A stretch of DNA of 15,785 bases, taken from positions 1 through 15,785 of the forward strand of contig CAZFYZ010000089.1 of assembly GCA_964523735.1 (NCBI GenBank), given 5' to 3'. Source of the stretch: CAZFYZ01 sp964523735. Its GTDB lineage: Bacteria > Armatimonadota > UBA5829. The position numbers and the translations under genes were made by a program. The notes beneath the pieces were generated by a model, which was not told where the DNA came from, searched no databases, and was given only the letters and a program-made list of their open reading frames with translations. This document shows, piece by piece, positions 6,341-14,343 of this stretch (positions are counted from its first letter, which is position 1; every line of letters begins with the position of its first letter).

Positions 6341-6991
6341 ATGAGCACGGACGAAACACTGGACGATCTCGAGTCAACCCCTGATACGGAAGAAGAGATC
6401 GATGGCGATAGCAGCGAACCCGAAACCGTGAGGCCGGTCGACGAGGTCCCGGTCGGGATCGCGCGTATCCGCGAGGAGTGGCGTGCCGCCGGGCTTACTG
6501 AGCCTGAGGCCACACCAGAGGTCGAGCCGGTTGTCTTCCCCGAAGTAGATGGCGGTGCGGGGATCGGCGACTACACCGTCGACTGCGAAACCGCCCGTGA
6601 CGGTCTGGCGCTCTCTCATGAAGCCATCGAGCGGCTCGTAGCCAGCGGGGAGCTTGACTCGATACTTGTTCAGGCTCAGGGTGGGGCGCCGCGCAGACTC
6701 ATCAGCGAGTCCTCCCTCAACCGCTTCCGTGAGGATGCAGCCATCGATCCCGACGCTCTCGCGCGAGCAGCCAAAGCGATGGCCGACAAGTCCGTCGCCG
6801 CCGCTATCGACGAGATGCGTGCTCAGATTGAAGACATCAAGTCCAACCAGAGCAAGGTCCTCCAGCAGATGAAAGATATTCTGCTCCTCGAGGTCCGCAA
6901 CCTCAAAGAGCAGGAACGCGATCTGACGTCATTCGTCTACGAGCTGACCCAGGAGATTCGTGAGGCTCTGCCCAAGAAGAAGCGGAAGTAG
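6341..6991 (+). CDS. Acidic protein with excisionase-like HTH and coiled coil
   Basis: This 216-residue protein belongs to no family I can name. Residues 1-36 are very acidic and probably disordered. Residues 88-131 (ALSHEAIERLVASGELDSILV, then a glycine turn, RRLISESSLNRF) match the layout of MerR/excisionase-type helix-turn-helix domains: helix pair, beta wing with Arg, closing helix. Residues 138-210 are helical with a coiled-coil heptad pattern, and the tail is basic (PKKKRK). This suggests a DNA-binding oligomer or a chromosome-associated protein, which is inference. An in-frame GTG at 6281 lacks a Shine-Dalgarno and lies upstream of a good promoter, so ATG 6341 was chosen even though it too has no Shine-Dalgarno. 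The gene is convergent with the HtrA-like protease. Confidence 0.72.
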   Translation: MSTDETLDDLESTPDTEEEIDGDSSEPETVRPVDEVPVGIARIREEWRAAGLTEPEATPEVEPVVFPEVDGGAGIGDYTVDCETARDGLALSHEAIERLVASGELDSILVQAQGGAPRRLISESSLNRFREDAAIDPDALARAAKAMADKSVAAAIDEMRAQIEDIKSNQSKVLQQMKDILLLEVRNLKEQERDLTSFVYELTQEIREALPKKKRK

Positions 6992-7053
6992 AAAGGACCC
7001 GGGGCATTCGTCCCAGGCCCATTATCTGCCAGTTTCCTGGATGCAGATGACCA

Positions 7054-8214
7054 CTACCCTCTGATCACCTTCATCAACCTCCCCGCCATCGCGGGATCGA
7101 GTTTCTGAAGTGTCTGGTACTGCCTCATTGCCCCCGCTTCGTCTCCCGAGCCCAGGTACTCGAGTCCCAGACCATAATGAGCGATAGCGCTTGTGGGATC
7201 GATCCCGATAGCAGTCTTGAAGACCTCGACTGCCTGATCGTGCTGGCCGTTCAGACCGAGCGCTGCTCCCAGTGAGCACTGACCTTCGATGAACTCCGGC
7301 CTCAGCCTCACGACGTTCTTGAACATCGAGACTGCTTCAGCATAGTCGCCCATCTGCACATAGCAATGTCCGGCCGCGAACCACGCGAAGTGATTCCGAG
7401 GGTCCAGCCGGGTGGCCTGTAGGAGAAGGGGCAAGGCCTCCTCGTAGCTCTTGCTCCGGAAGAGGTCGTAACCCCGGCTGAAGCTCTGCTCGGCGGTCAG
7501 AGCCGGCCCGGCGCCCTGGCCCGAGGGTCTCGGGACTTCATTCCGCGGCGCAAGAGCGAAGCTGCCCGTGCCGCCGGTTTTCGTGCTCATAGCAAGCACG
7601 CGTTCACCTGGAATGGCGAAGTTCAGATTCTGGCCATCGCCGTGAATCGCCTGAGCGACACCAACAACCTCACCTTTCATATTAACTACGGGGCTGCCGC
7701 TGCTGCCGCGAGATATCGGTGCCGATATTTGGATCACCTTGCCCAGCCCCGGCAAGTCTCTCACCGAAGACACGATCCCATCAGAAACCGTGGCGTCCAG
7801 TCCATATGGGCTGCCGACTACCACGACCCTCTCACCCGGTTCGGGGACTGTGTTGACAACAGTCAGCGCTTTCGTGCCGGCAACAGGGGAGCTTAGCTCA
7901 AGCAGTGCCAGGTCTGAGGTTTCGCCGCCTCCGCGTATCTGTCTTACGGCATGGGTCTTTCCGTCCGCGGTTCGGACCACCAGGCGGCTTGCGTCCTCAA
8001 TGACGTGCCAATCAGTGATCACGTGATTGGAGTCTACGAAGAACCCACTGCCCTGGCTGTCTTTGGCGCCGGTTCTGTCGTAAGTTATGACCGTGACAAC
8101 GGCAGGTTTGACCTGCCGGACTATATCAACAATCGCCAACTCCGCTGCAGCCGCCGTGGCCAATGTGGCGACCAGGAGCAGCGAGAACAACACGTACTTC
8201 GCTCGCTTAACCAT
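7054..8214 (-). CDS. HtrA-like serine protease with C-terminal TPRs
   Basis: This secreted trypsin-fold (S1C, DegP/HtrA-type) protease has 386 residues. A signal peptide occupies about 1-24 (KYVLFSLLLVATLATAAAA). The catalytic triad is H70 in VITDWHVI, D101 in SDLALLEL and S172 in ISRGSSGSPV. The protease domain ends near residue 210 with LNFAIP, the usual HtrA end motif. There is no PDZ domain; instead a linker (about 211-240) leads to roughly four TPR-like repeats (242-380), such as FAWFAAGHCYVQMGDYAEAVSMFKN. TPRs probably bind substrates or partners in the periplasm. The ATG at 8214 has AGGG seven bases upstream. A TATAGT box at 8296-8301 may be its -10, and two strong hairpins lie in the leader. 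Confidence 0.9.
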   Translation of the reverse strand: MVKRAKYVLFSLLLVATLATAAAAELAIVDIVRQVKPAVVTVITYDRTGAKDSQGSGFFVDSNHVITDWHVIEDASRLVVRTADGKTHAVRQIRGGGETSDLALLELSSPVAGTKALTVVNTVPEPGERVVVVGSPYGLDATVSDGIVSSVRDLPGLGKVIQISAPISRGSSGSPVVNMKGEVVGVAQAIHGDGQNLNFAIPGERVLAMSTKTGGTGSFALAPRNEVPRPSGQGAGPALTAEQSFSRGYDLFRSKSYEEALPLLLQATRLDPRNHFAWFAAGHCYVQMGDYAEAVSMFKNVVRLRPEFIEGQCSLGAALGLNGQHDQAVEVFKTAIGIDPTSAIAHYGLGLEYLGSGDEAGAMRQYQTLQKLDPAMAGRLMKVIRG

Positions 8215-8237
8215 GACTCGACCCTACCCTATGTCAT

Positions 8238-8273
8238 CCGGCCACCGCGGCCGGCGAATAAGCCAGCATTCGC
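8238..8273 (-). promoter_or_regulatory. Two tandem hairpins in the protease leader
   Basis: GCGAAT/ATTCGC (8268-8273 with 8254-8259, 8-base loop) and CCGGCC/GGCCGG (8249-8254 with 8238-8243, 5-base loop) are perfect six-base stems, adjacent and sharing one base. They lie between a candidate -10 (TATAGT, 8296-8301) and the protease start at 8214. No U tract follows, so they are not ordinary terminators. Confidence 0.45.
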
Positions 8274-8295
8274 AAAAGTAGAAGGCTTTGTTAAA

Positions 8296-8335
8296 ACTAT
8301 ACCCATGAACGGGGGTTGGGTCCGCAGGCGCCTGC
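8296..8335 (-). promoter_or_regulatory. Candidate protease promoter with upstream palindrome
   Basis: TATAGT on the minus strand (8301 to 8296) is a plausible -10, but the -35 position is poor. A perfect 12-base palindrome, GCAGGCGCCTGC (8324-8335), sits at and just upstream of the expected -35, where an activator or repressor could bind. The 312-base gap 8215-8526 otherwise holds only the leader hairpins and the terminator for the RRM gene. Confidence 0.3.
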
Positions 8336-8360
8336 TTGCTATGTGAGGTGTATGAGAGGC

Positions 8361-8403
8361 AACAAAAGACCGCGCCCGGCAAGTCATGTTGACCCAGGCG
8401 CGG
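8361..8403 (-). terminator. Rho-independent terminator of the RRM gene
   Basis: On the minus strand CCGCGCC (8403-8397) pairs perfectly with GGCGCGG (8376-8370), with an inner GTCA/TGAC pairing. It is followed by TCTTTTGTT. It lies about 120 bases past the RRM stop and matches a classical terminator for leftward transcription. Confidence 0.6.
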
Positions 8404-8526
8404 CTCAATGAGATCAGATTTTGCTCAACCGCAGGCGACACCATACACTGTCACCTCCCGTGTCAAGTGAGGCAACCGGCCTGAACGGCAATGTGAAGGC
8501 TCGCCTACTTGTCTTGGATTACAGCT

Positions 8527-8823
8527 CTACCAGTCGTCGCGTCGGCCGCCACCGAAGCCGCCGCCGCCACGTCCGCCGCGATCGCTGCGTTCCGGCTTCG
8601 GACGGGCTTCGTTCACGGTGATGGTGCGTCCGCCCATGTCCTTGCCGTTAGTGCCGTCGATCGCTGCAGCCAGGTTCTCCTCGGGAACGTCAACGAACCC
8701 GAAGCCCTTGTTGTGGATGACGCGAATGTCCTCGACGGGACCGTAGGGCTCAAACATCTGTCTGAGCTCTTCCTCTGTAGTGCTGTAAGGCAGATTGCCA
8801 ACGTACAGTGACTTGCTGGCCAT
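8527..8823 (-). CDS. Small RRM RNA-binding protein with Gly/Arg-rich tail
   Basis: This 98-residue single RRM protein resembles the bacterial and cyanobacterial Rbp family, several members of which are cold-induced and bind RNA. RNP2 is LYVGNL (6-11) and RNP1 is KGFGFVDV (39-46), followed by NGKDMGGRTITVNEA, the usual last strand. The tail (75-98) is rich in Arg and Gly (RGGRGGGGFGGG). The loop between the second and third strands is shorter than in most Rbp proteins (RVIHNKGF, without the usual DRETGRSRGF-type insert). The ATG at 8823 has AAGGAAGG six bases upstream; the in-frame ATG at 8916 lacks one. The leader is about 140 bases long with a hairpin beside the Shine-Dalgarno. Confidence 0.93.
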   Translation of the reverse strand: MASKSLYVGNLPYSTTEEELRQMFEPYGPVEDIRVIHNKGFGFVDVPEENLAAAIDGTNGKDMGGRTITVNEARPKPERSDRGGRGGGGFGGGRRDDW

Positions 8824-8837
8824 TGCCCACCTTCCTT

Positions 8838-8854
8838 TCGGGAACATATCCCGA
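8838..8854 (-). promoter_or_regulatory. Leader hairpin next to the RRM gene Shine-Dalgarno
   Basis: TCGGGA and TCCCGA form a perfect six-base stem with a five-base loop (TATGT on the minus strand). It ends immediately before AAGGAAGG. It could influence ribosome access, for example with temperature, but that is inference. Confidence 0.4.
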
Positions 8855-8972
8855 TGAATGCTCAACGGGGCAGTCAAAGGTCGTAGCTCGATCGGTTGCG
8901 AGAGAAGGCTGAGCAATCCACGCCACAGATTCGATCCGCCGGTGCGCCTACGTTGAGTCAGAATGTGCCTGC

Positions 8973-9001
8973 AGTATACAACTATTAGTTGTAGCGCGCA
9001 A
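8973..9001 (-). promoter_or_regulatory. Promoter of the RRM gene with overlapping palindrome
   Basis: On the minus strand TTGCGC (9001-8996), 17 bases and TATACT (8978-8973) form the promoter. The spacer is almost filled by the inverted repeat TACAACTA-T-TAGTTGTA (8977-8993), eight perfect pairs about one central base, which also overlaps the first bases of the -10. That placement suggests a repressor operator. Predicted start is near 8966. Confidence 0.6.
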
Positions 9002-9003
9002 GC

Positions 9004-9028
9004 GTCAAGTGTTTTTTTGTCAAGTGTT
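9004..9028. repeat. Direct repeat pair GTCAAGTGTT upstream of the RRM promoter
   Basis: GTCAAGTGTT occurs at 9004-9013 and again at 9019-9028, separated by TTTTT, a 15-base period. On the minus strand each copy ends in TTGAC. It lies between the heparinase-like stop and the RRM promoter and may be a regulator or UP-like region; function unknown. Confidence 0.5.
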
Positions 9029-9032
9029 CTTT

Positions 9033-11462
9033 CTACAAAAGTAAGTCAACATCGAGCAAGGGCTGATCCTGATTCACCAGGGTAGTCCCGCCGATACTGA
9101 CGTTCCTGATCGACTGGCCGGACAGGCGAACGGCCTTGCCTCCCCGCATCCGTATGATCGCGACTTCGGCGTCGGTGCGTATCTGTTCCGAAGGTATCAG
9201 GACGGCCTGTGGACCTTTGCGCGAGGCGATGACGTAGTCAACTCCGTCTGCTGTGGTCACCTTGAGCGCCATAACGCTCTTTGCAGGGGCCTCTACTCCA
9301 AGGCGTTCGATCGAGAAAGCTGGAGGCAGTTCACTGAGATACGGACAGAGCAGCGTATCAAGCAGAATGGGCAATTGTCCGCTCCTGGTGTAACTCCAGC
9401 CTGTCGTGGACAATGCTCCCTCGCCGATGGCGGCTGACGCTAGTGAACCACGGTCGGCGGGCATCATCAGGATGTTGGGGCCGCCGGCCCAGGTCGTTTG
9501 TACCATCATCGTCGCTTGATCCTCGACCGTGGCGGCATCTGCTCCAACCCACCAGTTCTGACTGAACGTGTGAGTGCGTGCCACGTCACTCTGGAGCTCA
9601 TCCCTCACCAGCCAGTAGTCCGGCTTCACAAATGCTATGCTTCTGATAACGGTGACGTCCTTGTAAGCGTGGTGCGACGCGACTGCCCAGTCCACTCCGG
9701 CGTTTGAGAACCACCGATCAAGCCGTCCGCCCAGGTCGGGCTGATCCTGTGTGTCCACCCAGGTGGTGTTGTGCGACACCGTGCGCGTGTCGCGCCCCCC
9801 ATCGATCAGGAGTTCTCGCCCAAAGGCATAGATACTGATGGCCAGGGAGTCACGATGGCTGTGAGGTCCGCGGCTGGCCTTGAGAACCAGTTGGCGGCCA
9901 ATCTCAGAGGCATTCTGCTCACACTCGGCGCGCATTACGCACCACCCGCCCAATGGGAACGCTGCCGACACCCCTGCCGGCGCTGCATCCCAGTCCCAAG
10001 CAACGGCGTATCTGGGAATGTCGTCCCCAATGGGCTCAAATCTGCCGTCTGGCCGTGTCATGGCTGAGAGAAACTTTGGTATCCTGCCGATCCTCTCGCG
10101 CACATCTGACCCGACTTTCTTCCCCGCCTTCTGCAGGCCATTTGCAGCTTCTGTGAGCGATGAGTAAGCCAATGCGACCCAGGCTGGTGAGTCATCGACG
10201 ATCTTGCCATCCGAGGCCACGTCGCGAGGCACGACCCGCTCCAAGCTCTGCAGTCCATACGTCAGCCAATCCTGCTCACGGCTGAAGAACGGGAACTCAG
10301 TCGCGGCGGTCACAACGGCTGCCGCGGCGCTTGCCGCCGACTCGCCGATGCTGAACGTGTCGTTGGACAGGTAATCAGCGTGCTCCCAGATCGAATAGAG
10401 CCAGTTGGCCCACATTTCATCATCTATGTTAGTATCCGCTGACAGCGCCGCGAATCGTGAGACCAGGACCTTCAGCCGCGCGGCGGTGTCCGACGAAGTC
10501 CACGTAGGATAGTCGTCGCCGCTCATCACGGTAGGCTGAGGGTTGGCGTCGATCCAGTCATAGAAGAGTGACTTGAGGTATCGCGCGCGTTTCTGATCGT
10601 TAGCGCTGAAGCAGGCGTCGGCAGCAACGGCAATCACATCGCCACGGCTCAGGGCGCTGCGATGACTCACCCAATCGGGGCTCTCCAATCTCGCCCAGTC
10701 GATTGGGGGTATCTCCTGCCGGTTGACACCCTCGCAGCCCAGGTCTCCGGTCATCAATCTGTCAGCCTGGTCTAGATCAAGCGTGGGCTCCGGTCCAGAT
10801 ACGGGGAGGTGCGTCTCGGCACAATGGGCCCTGAGGAACGCGCAAGCCAGGCTCCAGTTGCGGTCTTCGACTGCCTTGTAGAACGTGTCGAATCCCGGAA
10901 GCGCGGGCTTGATCTTCTCAGACAGCAGCCTGGCTGCTTCAGAAAGCCGAGGGTGTTCATAGGCTTTGTAGATCCGTATGCTGTGGATGGAAAAGCCTTC
11001 TGCGCCTTGCCCCAGGTCAAACCTGACCCACCTCGCCTTGATTTTGGGTAGGCGGATTACCTGGTAGTAGCCCCGCCCAGCCTGCTCGAAGATGGGTTTG
11101 TACGGACCCTCCACAGATTCACTGGCTATGTCTATTCTTAGCTTGCCCGCCGCCCGGGAGCCATCGGCGCTGCCTGTGCCGAAATCGACTCTGTCGAAGA
11201 TACGCTGATCACCGAGGTCGACAGTCAACACCTGTTGTTGGCTGATTCTGGCGAACGCGATCTCGCCCCTGGGGACAGGGGATTCGCTCAGGAGTGTATT
11301 CGGGTTCCTCTTGGCCTCGATCTCGGCCCGAGTTATGACACTGGCGCCGAGTTTAGGCGAAGCATAGTTCTCGGGGTACGCGAAAGCCACTCCGCAGAGA
11401 AACAGACAGCAAACCATAATAGCAGGCGTTCTAAGCATTGCCATCCCGGGACAGTTTATCAC
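9033..11462 (-). CDS. Secreted heparinase II/III-like protein (polysaccharide lyase fold)
   Basis: This 809-residue exported protein has the layout of heparinase II/III-type lyases. Signal peptide is about 9-28 (TPAIMVCCLFLCGVAFA). Residues 75-166 resemble a discoidin/F5-8 type C carbohydrate-binding module. Residues 170-470 look like the alpha/alpha toroid, with an Ala-rich helix at 375-388. From about 500 the beta-sheet domain carries GPHSHRDSLAISIYAFGRELLIDGG (532-556) and SHNTTWVD (563-570), the family hallmark. The usual Asn-His pair and Tyr of the toroid cannot be found: 366-374 reads SNDTFSIGE and 423-429 reads DDSPAWV. The GTG at 11462 is preceded by GATGGGG; ATGs at 11444 and 11438 are alternatives with the same signal peptide. 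The neighbouring fucosidase-like gene hints at a glycan-degrading lifestyle. Confidence 0.82.
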   Translation of the reverse strand: MINCPGMAMLRTPAIMVCCLFLCGVAFAYPENYASPKLGASVITRAEIEAKRNPNTLLSESPVPRGEIAFARISQQQVLTVDLGDQRIFDRVDFGTGSADGSRAAGKLRIDIASESVEGPYKPIFEQAGRGYYQVIRLPKIKARWVRFDLGQGAEGFSIHSIRIYKAYEHPRLSEAARLLSEKIKPALPGFDTFYKAVEDRNWSLACAFLRAHCAETHLPVSGPEPTLDLDQADRLMTGDLGCEGVNRQEIPPIDWARLESPDWVSHRSALSRGDVIAVAADACFSANDQKRARYLKSLFYDWIDANPQPTVMSGDDYPTWTSSDTAARLKVLVSRFAALSADTNIDDEMWANWLYSIWEHADYLSNDTFSIGESAASAAAAVVTAATEFPFFSREQDWLTYGLQSLERVVPRDVASDGKIVDDSPAWVALAYSSLTEAANGLQKAGKKVGSDVRERIGRIPKFLSAMTRPDGRFEPIGDDIPRYAVAWDWDAAPAGVSAAFPLGGWCVMRAECEQNASEIGRQLVLKASRGPHSHRDSLAISIYAFGRELLIDGGRDTRTVSHNTTWVDTQDQPDLGGRLDRWFSNAGVDWAVASHHAYKDVTVIRSIAFVKPDYWLVRDELQSDVARTHTFSQNWWVGADAATVEDQATMMVQTTWAGGPNILMMPADRGSLASAAIGEGALSTTGWSYTRSGQLPILLDTLLCPYLSELPPAFSIERLGVEAPAKSVMALKVTTADGVDYVIASRKGPQAVLIPSEQIRTDAEVAIIRMRGGKAVRLSGQSIRNVSIGGTTLVNQDQPLLDVDLLL

Positions 11463-11533
11463 AATCTACCCCATCCCGAAACCGCCAGCCGCGCCGAAAC
11501 AGCCCAGACCTCGTGAGCGCAACCGTCTTGCTG

Positions 11534-11559
11534 GTCATTCTTCACTCGTTCAGAATGAC
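11534..11559. repeat. Short palindromic repeat, collapsed copy
   Basis: GTCATTCT and AGAATGAC are perfect eight-base arms around a 10-base loop. The start (GTCATTC) and the inner right side (TCACT..CG.TTCAGAA) resemble the longer palindrome at 15493-15557, as if the middle had been deleted. It lies in the 241-base gap between the divergent heparinase-like and Skp-like genes. Confidence 0.55.
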
Positions 11560-11623
11560 AATCACTGACAGGTCTGAGTCCTTATCTTGCGCCGGCCAAG
11601 GAGTCATGGGTGCGCCCGCTATC

Positions 11624-11652
11624 TTGTTGGTCCGCCCGTATTCTGATAGAAT
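11624..11652 (+). promoter_or_regulatory. Promoter of the Skp/OmpH-like gene
   Basis: TTGTTG (11624-11629), 17 bases and TAGAAT (11647-11652), with a TGA extension directly before the -10. Predicted start is near 11659, followed by AGGAGG at 11690-11695. Confidence 0.55.
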
Positions 11653-11703
11653 GCTGCCTGGACAGGGCGAATTGGCGCCCTGATACATCAGGAGGACTCA
11701 TTG

Positions 11704-12375
11704 ATGCTCCGATCTCACTACAGAACGTATCTTGCGATCTCAATAGCTGTCACACTGTTGGCCTCGCCTTGCCTGGCTGCGGACGATGCCCAGACAAAGA
11801 CTGGCGTTGTGGATCTGCAGCGGGTTTACCGAGATGCACCACGCATGAAGCAGCTAATGGACGAACTTCAGGCTTTCTCTCAGTTGTTGACTGCCAAGCT
11901 CAGTTTGCGAGAGAAGAACATGATGACGACCGACAAGGAGATCGCAGAACTGATAGACCTGTCCACCAAGCCCAATCCGACTGAGGCCGATAAGGCGAGA
12001 ATCAAAGCGATTACCGATTCCTCTCAGGCCAAAGAGGATGAGTACAAGACTCTTCAGCAGACCAAGGAACCGAACGATGCCCAGAAAGCTCGTCTCAAGG
12101 AGCTTCAGGAGCTTCGCCAGAAGTCGCAGCAAGCCGGCGAGACCATCGCCAAGGACTACAACGCTCAGGTGCAGGGCAAGGCGCAGGACTTGGCCGGCAA
12201 GGCCGACGCAGACGTTCAGTCCGCCGTAAAGCAGGTTGCCGAAGTCAAGAGCCTGACGCTCGTTCTTACGAAGCGGCTATCAGGCGCAAACGGTGAGCCT
12301 CTGGACTTCGTTCTGCTTGGTGGCGTAGACATCACCGACGACGTGATTGGCAAGCTCGACCGCAAGACGCAGTAG
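11704..12375 (+). CDS. Skp/OmpH-like periplasmic chaperone
   Basis: Skp-type trimeric chaperones hold unfolded outer-membrane proteins in the periplasm, so this gene points to a diderm cell. The protein has 223 residues. A signal peptide covers 1-25 (LAISIAVTLLASPCLA). The typical first strand TGVVDLQRVYRDAPRMK is at 33-49. A long helical, charge-rich coiled coil runs from about 50 to 178. The closing strands are LTLVLTKR and DFVLLGGVDITDDVIGKL (201-218), the family's C-terminal signature. It is longer than E. coli Skp (about 160 residues) because of extra helix. AGGAGG lies eight bases before the ATG at 11704; a TTG at 11701 is also possible. It may be transcribed alone, since mutL has its own promoter. 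Confidence 0.88.
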   Translation: MLRSHYRTYLAISIAVTLLASPCLAADDAQTKTGVVDLQRVYRDAPRMKQLMDELQAFSQLLTAKLSLREKNMMTTDKEIAELIDLSTKPNPTEADKARIKAITDSSQAKEDEYKTLQQTKEPNDAQKARLKELQELRQKSQQAGETIAKDYNAQVQGKAQDLAGKADADVQSAVKQVAEVKSLTLVLTKRLSGANGEPLDFVLLGGVDITDDVIGKLDRKTQ

Positions 12376-12414
12376 TCGAGGTCGAGGCGCGATAATCGCT
12401 TCTCCCACGTCACC

Positions 12415-12470
12415 AGTTGTAGCAGGCGTCTCTACGCTTCCCAGGGGCGTCAGAGACGCCCACTACAGCT
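12415..12470. repeat. Imperfect palindromic repeat, about 56 bases
   Basis: The arms AGTTGTAGCAGGCGTCTCTA (from 12415) and CAGAGACGCCCACTACAGCT (to 12470) pair with only a few mismatches. ACGC/GCGT inside extends the stem around a short CCCAGG-containing loop. No T tract follows on either side, so it is not a standard terminator. It looks like a dispersed extragenic palindrome between the Skp-like gene and mutL. Confidence 0.6.
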
Positions 12471-12502
12471 CTATTGCAACAGCCTCCAATCAAAGCTGCC
12501 GA

Positions 12503-12531
12503 TTGCCGCCTCCGGATTCGGATGCTAGAAT
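12503..12531 (+). promoter_or_regulatory. Promoter of the mutL-like operon
   Basis: TTGCCG (12503-12508), 17 bases and TAGAAT (12526-12531) with a TGC extension directly before the -10. Predicted start is near 12538, 25 bases before the ATG at 12563. Confidence 0.6.
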
Positions 12532-12562
12532 ATCTGGAACCATATCGCTGATAGGACAAACG

Positions 12563-14341
<1,779 letters not shown>

Positions 14342-14343
14342 AT

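Noticed and set aside
6971..6988. PKKKRK tail identical to the core of a viral nuclear localisation signal
   Set aside because: The cell is bacterial; a basic tail after a coiled coil is more simply a DNA-binding or membrane-contact patch.
8370..8403. Terminator on the plus strand
   Set aside because: The T tract is present only when read on the minus strand, and no plus-strand gene lies upstream.
12347..12562. 72-residue upstream extension of the MutL-like protein
   Set aside because: It overlaps the end of the Skp-like gene, spans the palindromic repeat and the promoter, and encodes low-quality sequence; the ASKHA fold begins just after the ATG at 12563.
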